DNA of 64,000 nucleotides from Niveispirillum sp943371025 (GTDB lineage: Bacteria > Pseudomonadota > Alphaproteobacteria > Azospirillales > Azospirillaceae): positions 54,351 through 118,350 of the forward strand of contig CALRTC020000020.1 of NCBI GenBank assembly GCA_943371025.1. Reading direction: 5' to 3'. Position numbers and translations under genes: made by a program. Under the pieces are notes generated by a model, which worked only from the letters and a program-made list of their open reading frames with translations, had not been told where the DNA came from and did not search any database. This document shows, in pieces, positions 54,474-62,969 of the stretch (its first letter is position 1; the number at the start of each line of letters is the position of its first letter).

Positions 54474-55267
54474 TGCTGGTCGACAGTCATTGCCATCTGG
54501 ATTTCCCCGACTTCGCGCCGGAGCGTGATGCCGTGGTCCAGCGCGCCCGCGATGCGGGCGTGGGCCTGATGCTGACCATCTGCACCCATGTCAGCCGGTT
54601 CGGCCAGGTGCATGAGGTGGCGCAGGCCTATGATGATGTCTATTGCACCCTGGGCATCCATCCGCATCAGGCGGCAGAGGAATTTGCGCTCTGCGACGAG
54701 GCGGAGATGATCCGCCTGGCCCAGCAATCCAAGGTCGTCGGGATCGGTGAGACGGGTCTGGATTATTTCTATGACAAGTCCCCGCGTGATGTGCAGCAGG
54801 AGGCTTTCCGCCGCCATATCCGCGTCTGCCTGGAAACCGACCTGCCCATCATCGTCCATACCCGCGATGCGGATGAGGATACGATCAGCATCCTGCGCGA
54901 AGAGGGGCAGGGGCGTCTGCGCGGCCTGCTGCACTGCTTCAGCAGCAGCCGGCAACTGGCTGAACAGGCTCTGGAAATCGGCTTCTACATCTCGCTGTCC
55001 GGCATCCTGACCTTCAAGAAGTCGGAGGAATTGCGGGAGACGGCTTCCATTGTTCCCATGGACCGGCTGCTGGTGGAAACCGACGCCCCCTATCTGGCGC
55101 CCGTGCCCATGCGCGGCAAGCGCAACGAACCGGCCTTCGTGGCCCATACGGCCCGCACCCTGGCCGAGGTGAAGGGCGTCGATGCTGCCACCATGGCATC
55201 CGTGTCCACAGCCAATTTCCTGCGCCTTTTCAACAAGGTACCGCAATCGACTGTGAAGGCAGCGTAA
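54473..55267 (+). CDS. tatD: TatD-family metal-dependent hydrolase
   Basis: A 264-residue TIM-barrel hydrolase; relatives are 3'-5' DNA/RNA exonucleases. Metal ligands are seen in MLVDSHCHLDF, GIGETGLDYF, PIIVHTRDA, HCFSSS and VETDAPYLAP. The ATG overlaps the metG stop; GTG 54470 is an alternative. Co-transcribed with metG and followed closely by the MBL gene. Confidence 0.93.
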   Translation: MLVDSHCHLDFPDFAPERDAVVQRARDAGVGLMLTICTHVSRFGQVHEVAQAYDDVYCTLGIHPHQAAEEFALCDEAEMIRLAQQSKVVGIGETGLDYFYDKSPRDVQQEAFRRHIRVCLETDLPIIVHTRDADEDTISILREEGQGRLRGLLHCFSSSRQLAEQALEIGFYISLSGILTFKKSEELRETASIVPMDRLLVETDAPYLAPVPMRGKRNEPAFVAHTARTLAEVKGVDAATMASVSTANFLRLFNKVPQSTVKAA

Positions 55268-55272
55268 CGCAA

Positions 55273-56064
55273 TTGGGCCTGCGCATCACCATATTGGGCT
55301 GTGGCGGTTCGGGCGGCGTGCCGCTGGTCGGCAATGTCTGGGGCAACGCTGATCCGGCCGAACCTCGCAACCGCCGCCGCCGCCCTTCAATCCTGATCCA
55401 GAACGAGGATACGACCATCCTGGTCGATACCGGCCCGGACATGCGCGAGCAGTTGAATGATGCTGGCGTGAAGCGGCTGGACGGGGTGTTGTACACCCAT
55501 GCCCATGCTGACCACGCCCATGGCATTGACGACCTTCGCGCCGTAAACTGGTTGCAGCATGCGCCGGTTCATCTCTATGGCAATGCGACGACCATGGAGA
55601 TCTTGACGCGGCGGTTCGATTACTGCTTTGCCGAGGCCGAGGTCAAACCGCCGCATTTTCCACGACCGGTCCTGATACCCCATGTGATTGATGGCCCCTT
55701 GACCATTGGTTCCATTGAGATTCTGCCGTTTGTGCAGGACCATGGCTATTCCTGGACCTTAGGCTTCCGCTTCGGTCCCTTCGGCTATTCCACCGATGTC
55801 GTGCGCCTGTCGGACGAAGCGTTCGAGATTCTGGATGGCATTGATACCTGGATCGTCGATTGCGTGCGGCTGGAGCCGCCACATCCGGTGCATGCGCACT
55901 GGGACGTGACCAAGGCATGGATTGAACGGCTGCAGCCGCGCCGTTCGGTGCTGACCCATATGAACCAGAGCATGGATTATGCCAGCCTGCGGGCAATGCT
56001 GCCACCGGGTGTGGAGCCGGGCTATGATGGCATGGTGCTGGTGCCGGGCGGGCAGGGGGATTGA
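55273..56064 (+). CDS. MBL-fold metallohydrolase, PhnP-like
   Basis: A 263-residue metallo-beta-lactamase-fold phosphodiesterase. The zinc motif YTHAHADHAHGID is intact, with further ligands in VQDHGYSWTLGF, FGYSTDVVRLSD and TWIVDCVR. PhnP-type enzymes open cyclic phosphodiesters; many alphaproteobacteria carry this gene after tatD. TTG 55273 is the best start by reading frame although the ribosome site is weak. Confidence 0.9.
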   Translation: MGLRITILGCGGSGGVPLVGNVWGNADPAEPRNRRRRPSILIQNEDTTILVDTGPDMREQLNDAGVKRLDGVLYTHAHADHAHGIDDLRAVNWLQHAPVHLYGNATTMEILTRRFDYCFAEAEVKPPHFPRPVLIPHVIDGPLTIGSIEILPFVQDHGYSWTLGFRFGPFGYSTDVVRLSDEAFEILDGIDTWIVDCVRLEPPHPVHAHWDVTKAWIERLQPRRSVLTHMNQSMDYASLRAMLPPGVEPGYDGMVLVPGGQGD

Positions 56065-56113
56065 CGCTGCCTTCAGAACGGTTCGCAAGGCACTGTTTTG
56101 AAAGGATTTCGAC

Positions 56114-57151
56114 ATGAATGTACGGACAGCGCTGGTTGGCTTTGGCTATGCCGGCCAGACCTTTCACGCCCCCCTGATCGCGGCGTCGGGCGGATTGGAC
56201 CTGTCAGTCATCGTGTCGGGGCAGGCGGACAAGGTGGCGGCCCTGTGGCCGGCGATCCCGGTGCGGGGGCTGGAGGAAGTGCTAGCCGACCCAAGCATCG
56301 ACCTGATCGTCATTGCCACGCCGAACGATACCCATGCCGATCTGGCCCGGCGTGGATTGCGGGCCGGCAAGCATGTGGTGGTGGACAAGCCGTTCACCGT
56401 AGATCTGGCCGATGCACGCGATTTGGCGGCCTTGGCCAAGGCAACCGACCGGGTGCTTTCCATTTTCCATAATCGGCGCTGGGATGCGGATTTCCTGACC
56501 CTGGCGGACCTGATCCGGCGTGGGGAATTGGGTCGGATCACCCAGTTCGAAAGTCATTTCGACCGGTTCCGTCCCGTGCCCCGCGACCGCTGGCGCGAAC
56601 GGGCTGGCGTGGCCGGGGCGGGGCTTTGGTATGATCTGGGCCCGCATATCATTGATCAGGCGCTGTGCCTGTTCGGCCGGCCGCAGTCGATCCAGGTCGA
56701 TATCGCCACGCAGAGGCCAGGCAATGGCGCGCCAGATTACTTCCATGCCGTGCTGGCCTATGCGGATGGGTTGCGCGTCATCCTGCACGGATCCATGCTG
56801 ACGCCCGACAGTGGCCTGCGTTTCGCCGTGCATGGCGATGGCGGCAGCTTCATCAAGCACGGCCTGGACAGCCAGGAGGATGCGCTTAAGGCTGGTGTCG
56901 TGCCGGGTGCATTCGACTGGGGGGGCGATCGGACACCAGGGTGGTTCACACGCATCGTGGATGGTCAGCCCGTCAGTGGCCAGCATGGCGGCATCGCCGG
57001 CGACTACCGGCGCTATTATGCGGGGGTGGCCGATGCCATCCGCAGCGGCACGGCCAATCCGGTCCCGGCTGATGAGGCCGTGGCAGTGATGGAACTGATT
57101 GATCTGGGACAGCGCAGCGCCGAAATGGGCCGGAAACTGACCCTGGACTGA
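56114..57151 (+). CDS. ydgJ: Gfo/Idh/MocA-family oxidoreductase, YdgJ-like
   Basis: A 345-residue NAD(P)-dependent sugar/polyol oxidoreductase. The Rossmann start ALVGFGYAGQTFHAPLIAASGG, VIATPNDTH, KHVVVDKPFTV and HNRRWDADFLTL line up closely with E. coli YdgJ across the protein. The HxxxDQA pair (GPHIIDQAL) is the catalytic segment. AAAGGA precedes the ATG by 8 bases. Substrate unknown. Confidence 0.9.
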   Translation: MNVRTALVGFGYAGQTFHAPLIAASGGLDLSVIVSGQADKVAALWPAIPVRGLEEVLADPSIDLIVIATPNDTHADLARRGLRAGKHVVVDKPFTVDLADARDLAALAKATDRVLSIFHNRRWDADFLTLADLIRRGELGRITQFESHFDRFRPVPRDRWRERAGVAGAGLWYDLGPHIIDQALCLFGRPQSIQVDIATQRPGNGAPDYFHAVLAYADGLRVILHGSMLTPDSGLRFAVHGDGGSFIKHGLDSQEDALKAGVVPGAFDWGGDRTPGWFTRIVDGQPVSGQHGGIAGDYRRYYAGVADAIRSGTANPVPADEAVAVMELIDLGQRSAEMGRKLTLD

Positions 57152-57281
57152 CTTTATTTTTCATTTATCCGTAGCGTTTCAGCCGCTGGACCAGCGTTCT
57201 TGGGGCCTACATCGTCAATTACATGTAGCTGACGGCAGCCATTTTGAGTTTCTGGCAGTAGGCAGTGTGGAGCGGGTGTGT

Positions 57282-58766
57282 TTACCGGGCCAGGACGCGC
57301 GCAGCTTCCTTTGTGGTGGTCACTGCACCGGTGACCTTGCCGATGGCGTGGTTGATCGCCGTGAGATTGCGGGTGACGGTTTCCACGGCAGCGGCGGTTG
57401 TCTGCATGTTAGAGGACATGTCACGGGTGACAGCGCTCTGTTCCTCGACGGCAGCGGCGGTGGTGGAGACATATTCCCGGACATTGCCGACGGCGGCACG
57501 GATTTCCTGGAGGGCCGCGACCATATCGCTGGACAAGCCCTGAATTCCCGCGATTTCACTGGAGATTTTCTGGGTTGCGCTAGCCGACTGGTTGGCGAGG
57601 TTCTTGACCTCGGTGGCGACGACGGCAAAGCCACGCCCGGCATCGCCGGCGCGTGCGGCCTCGATGGTGGCATTCAAGGCCAGCAGATTGATCTGGCCGG
57701 CGATAGTGCGGATGACATCGACGACACCTTCCATTGACCGGGCAACCTCGTCCAGGCGTTGGGCCGCCTGATCCGCCCGGCTGGTGATTTCCACGGCGCT
57801 GTCCGTGGCGCCACGGGACTGATCCATGCTCTGGGAGATTTCGCTGATCGATGCGGCCAGTTCCTCCGCACTGGATGCCATCATCTGCACGGCAGCCGAC
57901 GTCTGGTTGGCAGCGCTGCTGGCGCTGGCGGCTTCCTGGGTGGAATGATCGACGGCGTGGTCGATCTCCCCGAAATTCCGGTCGATCAGGGTTTTCAGAT
58001 CGGTCAGTGTATTCATCTGCGCGGTGATGTCGGTGGCATATTTGACCACCTTCACCGGCTGGCCGGCGGGGTCCAGAATGGGGTTGTAGGAGGCTTCGAT
58101 CCAGACGCCCTTGCCGCCCTTGCCGATGCGCTTGAACTGCCGGGACTGATACTCACCCCGGCGCAGCGCCTGCCAGAATGCCGCGTAGTCCGCACTGTTG
58201 CGCTCCGCCGGCTCCACAAACATGCTGTGATGGCAGCCTTTGATCTCATCCAGGGTATAGCCGAGGGTTTTCAGGAAATTGTCATTGGCCCACAGGATCG
58301 TGCCATCAAGCGTGAACTCGATGACCGCCTGGGATTTCCGGATGGCGCTGACCTGGCCCGACAGGTTGGCGTGGTCCAGAGCTTTCTGCGTGATGTCCGT
58401 CGCATATTTCACCACCTTCACCACCTGGCCGTTCGGCCCCATGATGGGATTATAGGAGGCTTCGATCCAGACGACCTTACCGCCCTTGCCAATGCGCTTG
58501 AATTGCCGGGCCTGATACTCGCCCCGGCGCAGCGCCTGCCAGAACGCTGCGTAATCCCTGCTGTCACGCTCCGCCGGCTCCACGAACATGCCGTGATGCT
58601 GCCCACGGACTTCCGCCAGCGAGTAGCCCATGGTGTTCAGGAAATTCTGGTTGGCATCCAGGATCGTCCCATCGGGAGTGAACGAGATCACGGCCTGGGA
58701 CTTGTCCAGTGCGGCGAGGATTTGCCCGCTGTCGTCATGTTGCTTCAGAAAGCCGAACATCATCAC
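57282..58766 (-). CDS. Soluble double-PAS chemoreceptor, BdlA-like
   Basis: A 494-residue methyl-accepting-type protein without transmembrane helices. Two PAS domains (about 20-126 and 142-248) are near duplicates: each carries SQAV, MFVEPAER, YAAFWQALRRGEYQ and VKVVKYATDIT. The MCP signalling domain spans about 275-490 with hairpin signature INLLALNATIEAARAGDAGRGFAVVATEVKNLA. BdlA of Pseudomonas aeruginosa has the same PAS-PAS-MCP architecture and controls biofilm dispersal. An oxygen, redox or c-di-GMP-linked input is inferred. Confidence 0.88.
   Translation of the reverse strand: MMMFGFLKQHDDSGQILAALDKSQAVISFTPDGTILDANQNFLNTMGYSLAEVRGQHHGMFVEPAERDSRDYAAFWQALRRGEYQARQFKRIGKGGKVVWIEASYNPIMGPNGQVVKVVKYATDITQKALDHANLSGQVSAIRKSQAVIEFTLDGTILWANDNFLKTLGYTLDEIKGCHHSMFVEPAERNSADYAAFWQALRRGEYQSRQFKRIGKGGKGVWIEASYNPILDPAGQPVKVVKYATDITAQMNTLTDLKTLIDRNFGEIDHAVDHSTQEAASASSAANQTSAAVQMMASSAEELAASISEISQSMDQSRGATDSAVEITSRADQAAQRLDEVARSMEGVVDVIRTIAGQINLLALNATIEAARAGDAGRGFAVVATEVKNLANQSASATQKISSEIAGIQGLSSDMVAALQEIRAAVGNVREYVSTTAAAVEEQSAVTRDMSSNMQTTAAAVETVTRNLTAINHAIGKVTGAVTTTKEAARVLAR
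58023..58700. repeat. Tandem duplication of a PAS-coding unit
   Basis: DNA at 58389-58700 and 58023-58334 encodes two nearly identical PAS cores with an offset of 122 codons. Runs such as the codons for EYxxRQFKRIGKGGK and WIEASYNP align with few changes, so the duplication looks recent. Confidence 0.85.
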
Positions 58767-58920
58767 AATCCCCCCACACTTTTAGATGCTTACTGCCACC
58801 GCACACGACGCAGGGACAGTAGGGAGAGTAAATCCAGTCCACGATCTGTGACATATTGATACACATATCCATCGGCATAGTTTCCAGGTGGATATATAAA
58901 CCATCGGTTAGCCCTCCAAT

Positions 58921-59343
58921 CTATCTTTGACTTCGTTTTGCCTGCTCCTTCCAGTATTGCGCGTCTCCCAACGCCCGTTCCAGGGCGCTGCGGAGTTGCT
59001 TGGCGTCGCCGCGGGTGGCCGTCAGTTCCTCCTCCAGCCGCTCGATCTTGGTGCGCAATCCGTCGATGATGCGGTCCTTGCTGCTCTCGGTGCGGGTCAG
59101 GACCCTTGCGGTTGCGCCGCCGGCTGCCCTGGTCTCGCGTGCCCGCCGGATATGTTCCCGCAGGTTGGGATGGCTATAGAGGTAAGTCCGGCTACAGCCC
59201 GCTTCGGTTGCCACCGTGACGAAATTCACCGCCACGCCGCGCTTTTGCAGGGCGCGGATGGCGGCCAGTGCTGACTTCTCGGTATCTTCGGTTCGGGCCT
59301 TGGCCACCCGGCGGAGCCCATCCAGGTTCCTTTGCGGCTGCAT
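58921..59343 (-). CDS. DUF6262 / TnpC-like accessory protein
   Basis: A 140-residue basic protein: an N-terminal helix-turn-helix-like region (GVAVNFVTVATEAGCSRTYLYSHPNLREHI, about 40-70) followed by a coiled coil (about 88-135, KIERLEEELTATRGDAKQLRSAL). This layout matches the small third protein of Tn554-class elements, which aids and orients transposition. The ATG is one base after the stop of the upstream recombinase. Confidence 0.75.
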   Translation of the reverse strand: MQPQRNLDGLRRVAKARTEDTEKSALAAIRALQKRGVAVNFVTVATEAGCSRTYLYSHPNLREHIRRARETRAAGGATARVLTRTESSKDRIIDGLRTKIERLEEELTATRGDAKQLRSALERALGDAQYWKEQAKRSQR

Positions 59344-59344
59344 G

Positions 59345-61411
59345 TCACGTCTCCGCCTTGCGATAGCTGGATTCTGTTCCCTGATAGAGCCCATGTTCCC
59401 GGATGGTCCGGACGATGTTCGAGCACCCTGCCTGGGCCTTCCGGTTCCGTTCCAGACGGCGGCCCTCGATTTCTGCCAGCCGGCTACATCCCTCTCCGGT
59501 CAGTTGCTCCACCCGCATTGCCTGGGCCTGCACCGTGGCGTCCAGGCGAACCTGACGCTCCTCGAAATAGTCCAGGCTGTCGCTGTCGGCCTGGAAATGC
59601 CGGCAGCCCAGGCAGGCATCGGCATGCTCGCACCATTCCCCCACCTGGGCCGGCAGGCCGCAGCGCCCGCCATTGGTCCAGGTAGCCAGGATCTGCTGCT
59701 TCTTCAGCTCGGTATCAGCGTCGCTACGCGGGACGATGATGTCGCCGTAGATGTTGAGGAAATAGCCCGCGCCTTTCTCCCGTAGCGCCTTCTTCTTCAG
59801 GTCGTTGCGCCGGCCGATATAATGCAGGGTCATGTTGGGGGTGCTGTGCCCCAGCTCGGACTGGATAAAGATCAGGTCGAACCCCTGGAGGGCCAGTTCG
59901 GTGCCGCGATGATGGCGCAGGGAATGCCAGTTGAACGAGGCGGTTTTGCCTGTTCCAGGATCGACCACCTTATGCCGGATCAGCAGCCGATTGATCAGAT
60001 TGGAGGACAGGGTCGGGTTGCGGGCTGTCGGCTTGGCATCACCGGTACGGGTTGTCGAGAACAGGTATTCCGGCTCGTATCCGAACTGTTCCCGCATCTC
60101 GATCTGCTGGTCGGTCACCGCCTTGATGATCAACTGGCCCACCTCGTCGTCGATCTTCACCAACTGGCGGGTCACCGTATCCGTCTTGCTGTGGTGCCGG
60201 ATAAGCTGCATGAACTCCCCATCGTCCGGTTGGAGCAGGTGGAACGGACATTCATGCAGGTCGGTACGGCGATAGCCCGTGTAGCGACCCAGGATAAACA
60301 GGCGCTTCACCCAGGCGGGCAACTCGTCCATGTGATCCAGGATGGCGGCCAGCACCTCCGGCGTGATGGCCCGCTCCGGTGATTCCGACAGATACTGCCG
60401 GGCGCTTTTACGCACACGGGGGTAATGTTCAGGGCCGATGGTCAGGATCGGCCAGCCCGGCACCTGACGGTCGGCGCAGAAATGCAGGAACACGCAGACA
60501 TCGGAGAACCATTGATATCCGGCCATGCCGCATTCCAGGCCGAACGCCTTGAAATCCTCCACGATCAGCTTCTTGGTCAGGATCGTCACCGCCGGCTCGC
60601 CAAAGCGGTCCAGCAGGAATTTCTCCAGAAACACGATCCGCGCCAGGATGCCGATAATGGTCTTCCATCCGAACTCCCGGCTGCGGGCCTTGGCCACGAT
60701 GTATAGGCGGGCGGCGGTGCGCAGCCAGGGGAGGGTGAGGCGATCATAGTTGATCAGGTGGTCGGCCTCGGGACGGGGCGGGAGATCAAGGAACCCCAGA
60801 TCCTCCGCCCGCATCCAGTCCCGCTCCTCCAGCGGTTTCAGCGTCTCGCAGAACAACCGGACGGCGTAATAGAGATCGTTCGCCGGCATGCTGCGATCCG
60901 GCAGATAATCCCGGCTGTGAACCTCGCCGCCAGACACCCAACTGACCCGCTGCCGGCGTTCAGGCAGGAGATCCGACAACCAGGCGTCAAAGTCGGCGCG
61001 CAGGCTCTTGGGGGCCATGTCGGCGATACAGGGGGCACCATAATCAGAGGGCAGGGTGGCAAACCAGGGGACCAGGTTCTTCGCCCGGCGGAACCAGTTG
61101 CCGGTGCGCTTGCGGGGGTCGTTGAGCAGCAGGGCAAAGCCCAGCTTCAGTTCCAGGCGCAACCGCTCCGGCACTGAGCCGAAATCCAGCTCATAGCGCC
61201 GGCGCGGCCCATCCTGGTGGGGCAAATCCCGACCGTTGATATGCCAGAGCTTCGAGCCGTCACCGATCCCGAACCGTTCCTTGAACCAGGGATCGTCCAG
61301 TTGCCAGACATCGCGTCCCGCCAACGGCCCCAAAGCATCCAGCATGGCGGCATGGCGAGGGGAGGCGGCCCCGGCTCGCCCGCCGGTGATGAGTTCAAGC
61401 TCCGCGCGCAC
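59345..61411 (-). CDS. Tyrosine recombinase, TnpB-type (large)
   Basis: A 688-residue site-specific recombinase. The catalytic set is Arg in RYTGYRRTDLHE (about 375), HSLRHHRG (about 495), GHS in ELGHSTPNMTLHYIG (about 521) and the nucleophile Tyr about 531. A long N-terminal domain and a C-terminal Cys cluster (CEHADACLGC, about 593-603) are typical of the Tn554 TnpB group. GTG 61411 follows GGAGGAGGAAC and overlaps the upstream recombinase by 17 bases. Confidence 0.88.
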   Translation of the reverse strand: MRAELELITGGRAGAASPRHAAMLDALGPLAGRDVWQLDDPWFKERFGIGDGSKLWHINGRDLPHQDGPRRRYELDFGSVPERLRLELKLGFALLLNDPRKRTGNWFRRAKNLVPWFATLPSDYGAPCIADMAPKSLRADFDAWLSDLLPERRQRVSWVSGGEVHSRDYLPDRSMPANDLYYAVRLFCETLKPLEERDWMRAEDLGFLDLPPRPEADHLINYDRLTLPWLRTAARLYIVAKARSREFGWKTIIGILARIVFLEKFLLDRFGEPAVTILTKKLIVEDFKAFGLECGMAGYQWFSDVCVFLHFCADRQVPGWPILTIGPEHYPRVRKSARQYLSESPERAITPEVLAAILDHMDELPAWVKRLFILGRYTGYRRTDLHECPFHLLQPDDGEFMQLIRHHSKTDTVTRQLVKIDDEVGQLIIKAVTDQQIEMREQFGYEPEYLFSTTRTGDAKPTARNPTLSSNLINRLLIRHKVVDPGTGKTASFNWHSLRHHRGTELALQGFDLIFIQSELGHSTPNMTLHYIGRRNDLKKKALREKGAGYFLNIYGDIIVPRSDADTELKKQQILATWTNGGRCGLPAQVGEWCEHADACLGCRHFQADSDSLDYFEERQVRLDATVQAQAMRVEQLTGEGCSRLAEIEGRRLERNRKAQAGCSNIVRTIREHGLYQGTESSYRKAET

Positions 61412-62555
61412 GCCGTTCCTCCTCCATCTGCCGCAGCCGGTCGTGTACGAGCCCGTCGCTCTTCAGGTAGCGACGCTTGTACTCATGGTCGAACAAGTGC
61501 TTGTAGAAGTCGTTGGTGACCTGGATATCGGAATGACCGGCGCGCTCGGCCGCCTCCAGCAGGCTGTAGCCCTGGGCGATGCATTCCGAGATATGGGTGT
61601 GCCGCAGCCAGTGCCAGGTCCAATGGAACCCGACCCGACGGCGGAGACGCCGGCACAGGTCCAAAGCCGTTTCATAGGTCAGCGCCCGGCCGATGGCGCC
61701 TTCCTCGATATTGGTGAACAGATAGTCGCTGCCGGCTTCGAACGAGGGCCGGTACTCCTCGCTGACCAGATAATCCTCGTACATGTTGACCACATACGGG
61801 TTCACCGGGATGTGCCGGGGGCGTTCCGACTTGGCGCGGGCACCATTCTCATTGTCGCGGCGCTTGTAGACCGAGATCAGCTTCGATCCATGGTCGATAT
61901 CGCTGTGCCGCAACCCCAGGGCCTCACCGATGCGCAGGCCGGAATTGTAGAGGATGACGATCAGCAGCACGTCGCGCATGCAGCGGCAGGCGTTGATCAG
62001 CGCCAGAACCTGTTCAGGCGACAGGCGCGGCGTCGGGGCCGTGACGACGCCTTTCTGCCGCCGCTTGCTCTTCCGAACCGCTTTGCGCCGCTCGATATGC
62101 CACAGGAAACCCCGATAGGGATTGTCCCAAGGCTTCCGGCCCTGCGTCACCGCCAGGTCGATGCCCGACTGCTCATAGAGGTCGAGCATGCGGTAGAACC
62201 GCTTCAACGCGCTCTGAATCTGGTTGATCGACCGCGGCGCAAACCGAGGCTCGGCCGGGTCGATATCGTCGCGCAACAGCAGGACCGTCGGGCCCGTCGT
62301 GGCCGCACCTTGCAGCCAGGACACGAACCGGTCCATGTGCCGGACCGTCATGTCCTGGAACCGCAGCCCGTCCTGTTCCAGCCAGGTGCCCAACACAGCC
62401 ACCGCGCGCATATAAGCCCGGATCGTGTTCGGGCTTTCGTCCGTCGCAGCCAGATGGATGGCGAAATCGTCGCCGGCAGCATTCACGCCGCCGTCGGCAT
62501 TCAGAAGCGTCCAAGTGACCCGGCCATCAGGCCGCACGATCCGCTGGCACTGCAT
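61395..62555 (-). CDS. Tyrosine recombinase, TnpA-type
   Basis: A 386-residue phage-integrase-family recombinase. An N-terminal SAM-like core-binding domain (about 25-110) precedes the catalytic domain with Arg in NSGLRIGEALGL (about 204), HWLRHTHIS (about 317), AGHSDIQVTNDFY (His about 340, Tyr about 350). It is the first gene of the three-gene module. ATG 62555 was preferred to TTG 62570, which lacks a ribosome site. Confidence 0.88.
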   Translation of the reverse strand: MQCQRIVRPDGRVTWTLLNADGGVNAAGDDFAIHLAATDESPNTIRAYMRAVAVLGTWLEQDGLRFQDMTVRHMDRFVSWLQGAATTGPTVLLLRDDIDPAEPRFAPRSINQIQSALKRFYRMLDLYEQSGIDLAVTQGRKPWDNPYRGFLWHIERRKAVRKSKRRQKGVVTAPTPRLSPEQVLALINACRCMRDVLLIVILYNSGLRIGEALGLRHSDIDHGSKLISVYKRRDNENGARAKSERPRHIPVNPYVVNMYEDYLVSEEYRPSFEAGSDYLFTNIEEGAIGRALTYETALDLCRRLRRRVGFHWTWHWLRHTHISECIAQGYSLLEAAERAGHSDIQVTNDFYKHLFDHEYKRRYLKSDGLVHDRLRQMEEERRARGA

Positions 62556-62896
62556 TGACCGATCCCGCAAAGGGTATCAACGTCATGGACAGTCAACGCC
62601 GTGCTGTGAAAGCCGTCAAGGTCTACAAGCCCAGCCTGCGGCTGGGTCCGGGTCGGATCGAAACGTGGTGCGGCGACGACCGGTCCCGGCGCGCTTGCGT
62701 CGCTGAGGCGCCGCGCGCCGGTCCTCGGTCGCGCATGCTAACCATCGTGGACACTACGGATATCTATGTCCACGACGTACCCGGATGTACCAGAATTTCA
62801 ACATCGTTTACGTCCCTTACATACCCAAAACCGCTCCGGGTATTTCCATAACATTACTTATCAATCCAACGGCTGTAGGCGGGGGGTAAACGCCAT
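62556..62896. other. Gene-free junction between the recombinase module and the IS
   Basis: About 340 bases. The first half is GC-rich and has no supported gene; from about 62740 it turns AT-rich. CGTGGAC (62746-62752) and GTCCACG (62768-62774) form a 7-bp inverted repeat that could bind the recombinase. It should contain the outer end of the recombinase module, the target, and possibly the outer end of the IS. Confidence 0.5.
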
Positions 62897-62942
62897 ATAG
62901 AGATGTCACCCCTCTGCCGGATAGAAATGTCACCCTTGTGCC
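62897..62942. repeat. Two direct repeats ahead of the IS transposase
   Basis: Two 22-base copies (62897-62918 and 62921-62942) share ATAGARATGTCACCC and the ending TGCC, with a 24-base period. Their place 28 bases before the transposase start suggests transposase-binding sites near the left end. Confidence 0.7.
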
Positions 62943-62969
62943 ATCGGATCTCCGGTTTTGGAGGGCGTG

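Larger units (their letters stand above)
58837..62775 (-). mobile_element. Tn554-type recombinase module (boundaries uncertain)
   Basis: Three overlapping minus-strand genes, two tyrosine recombinases then a DUF6262/TnpC-like protein, form the tnpA-tnpB-tnpC order of Tn554-class transposons. No cargo gene is seen. AT-rich patches lie at both edges; the 8-mers GTCCACGA and AACCATCG each occur on both sides (58837 and 62768; 58899 and 62740) but may be chance. The element sits directly upstream of the chemoreceptor gene. Limits given are the outer 8-mers, not mapped ends. Confidence 0.55.

Noticed and set aside
62585..62851. Plus-strand open frame between the recombinase module and the IS
   Set aside because: No ribosome site, no family resemblance, and it lies across an AT-rich junction with terminal repeats.
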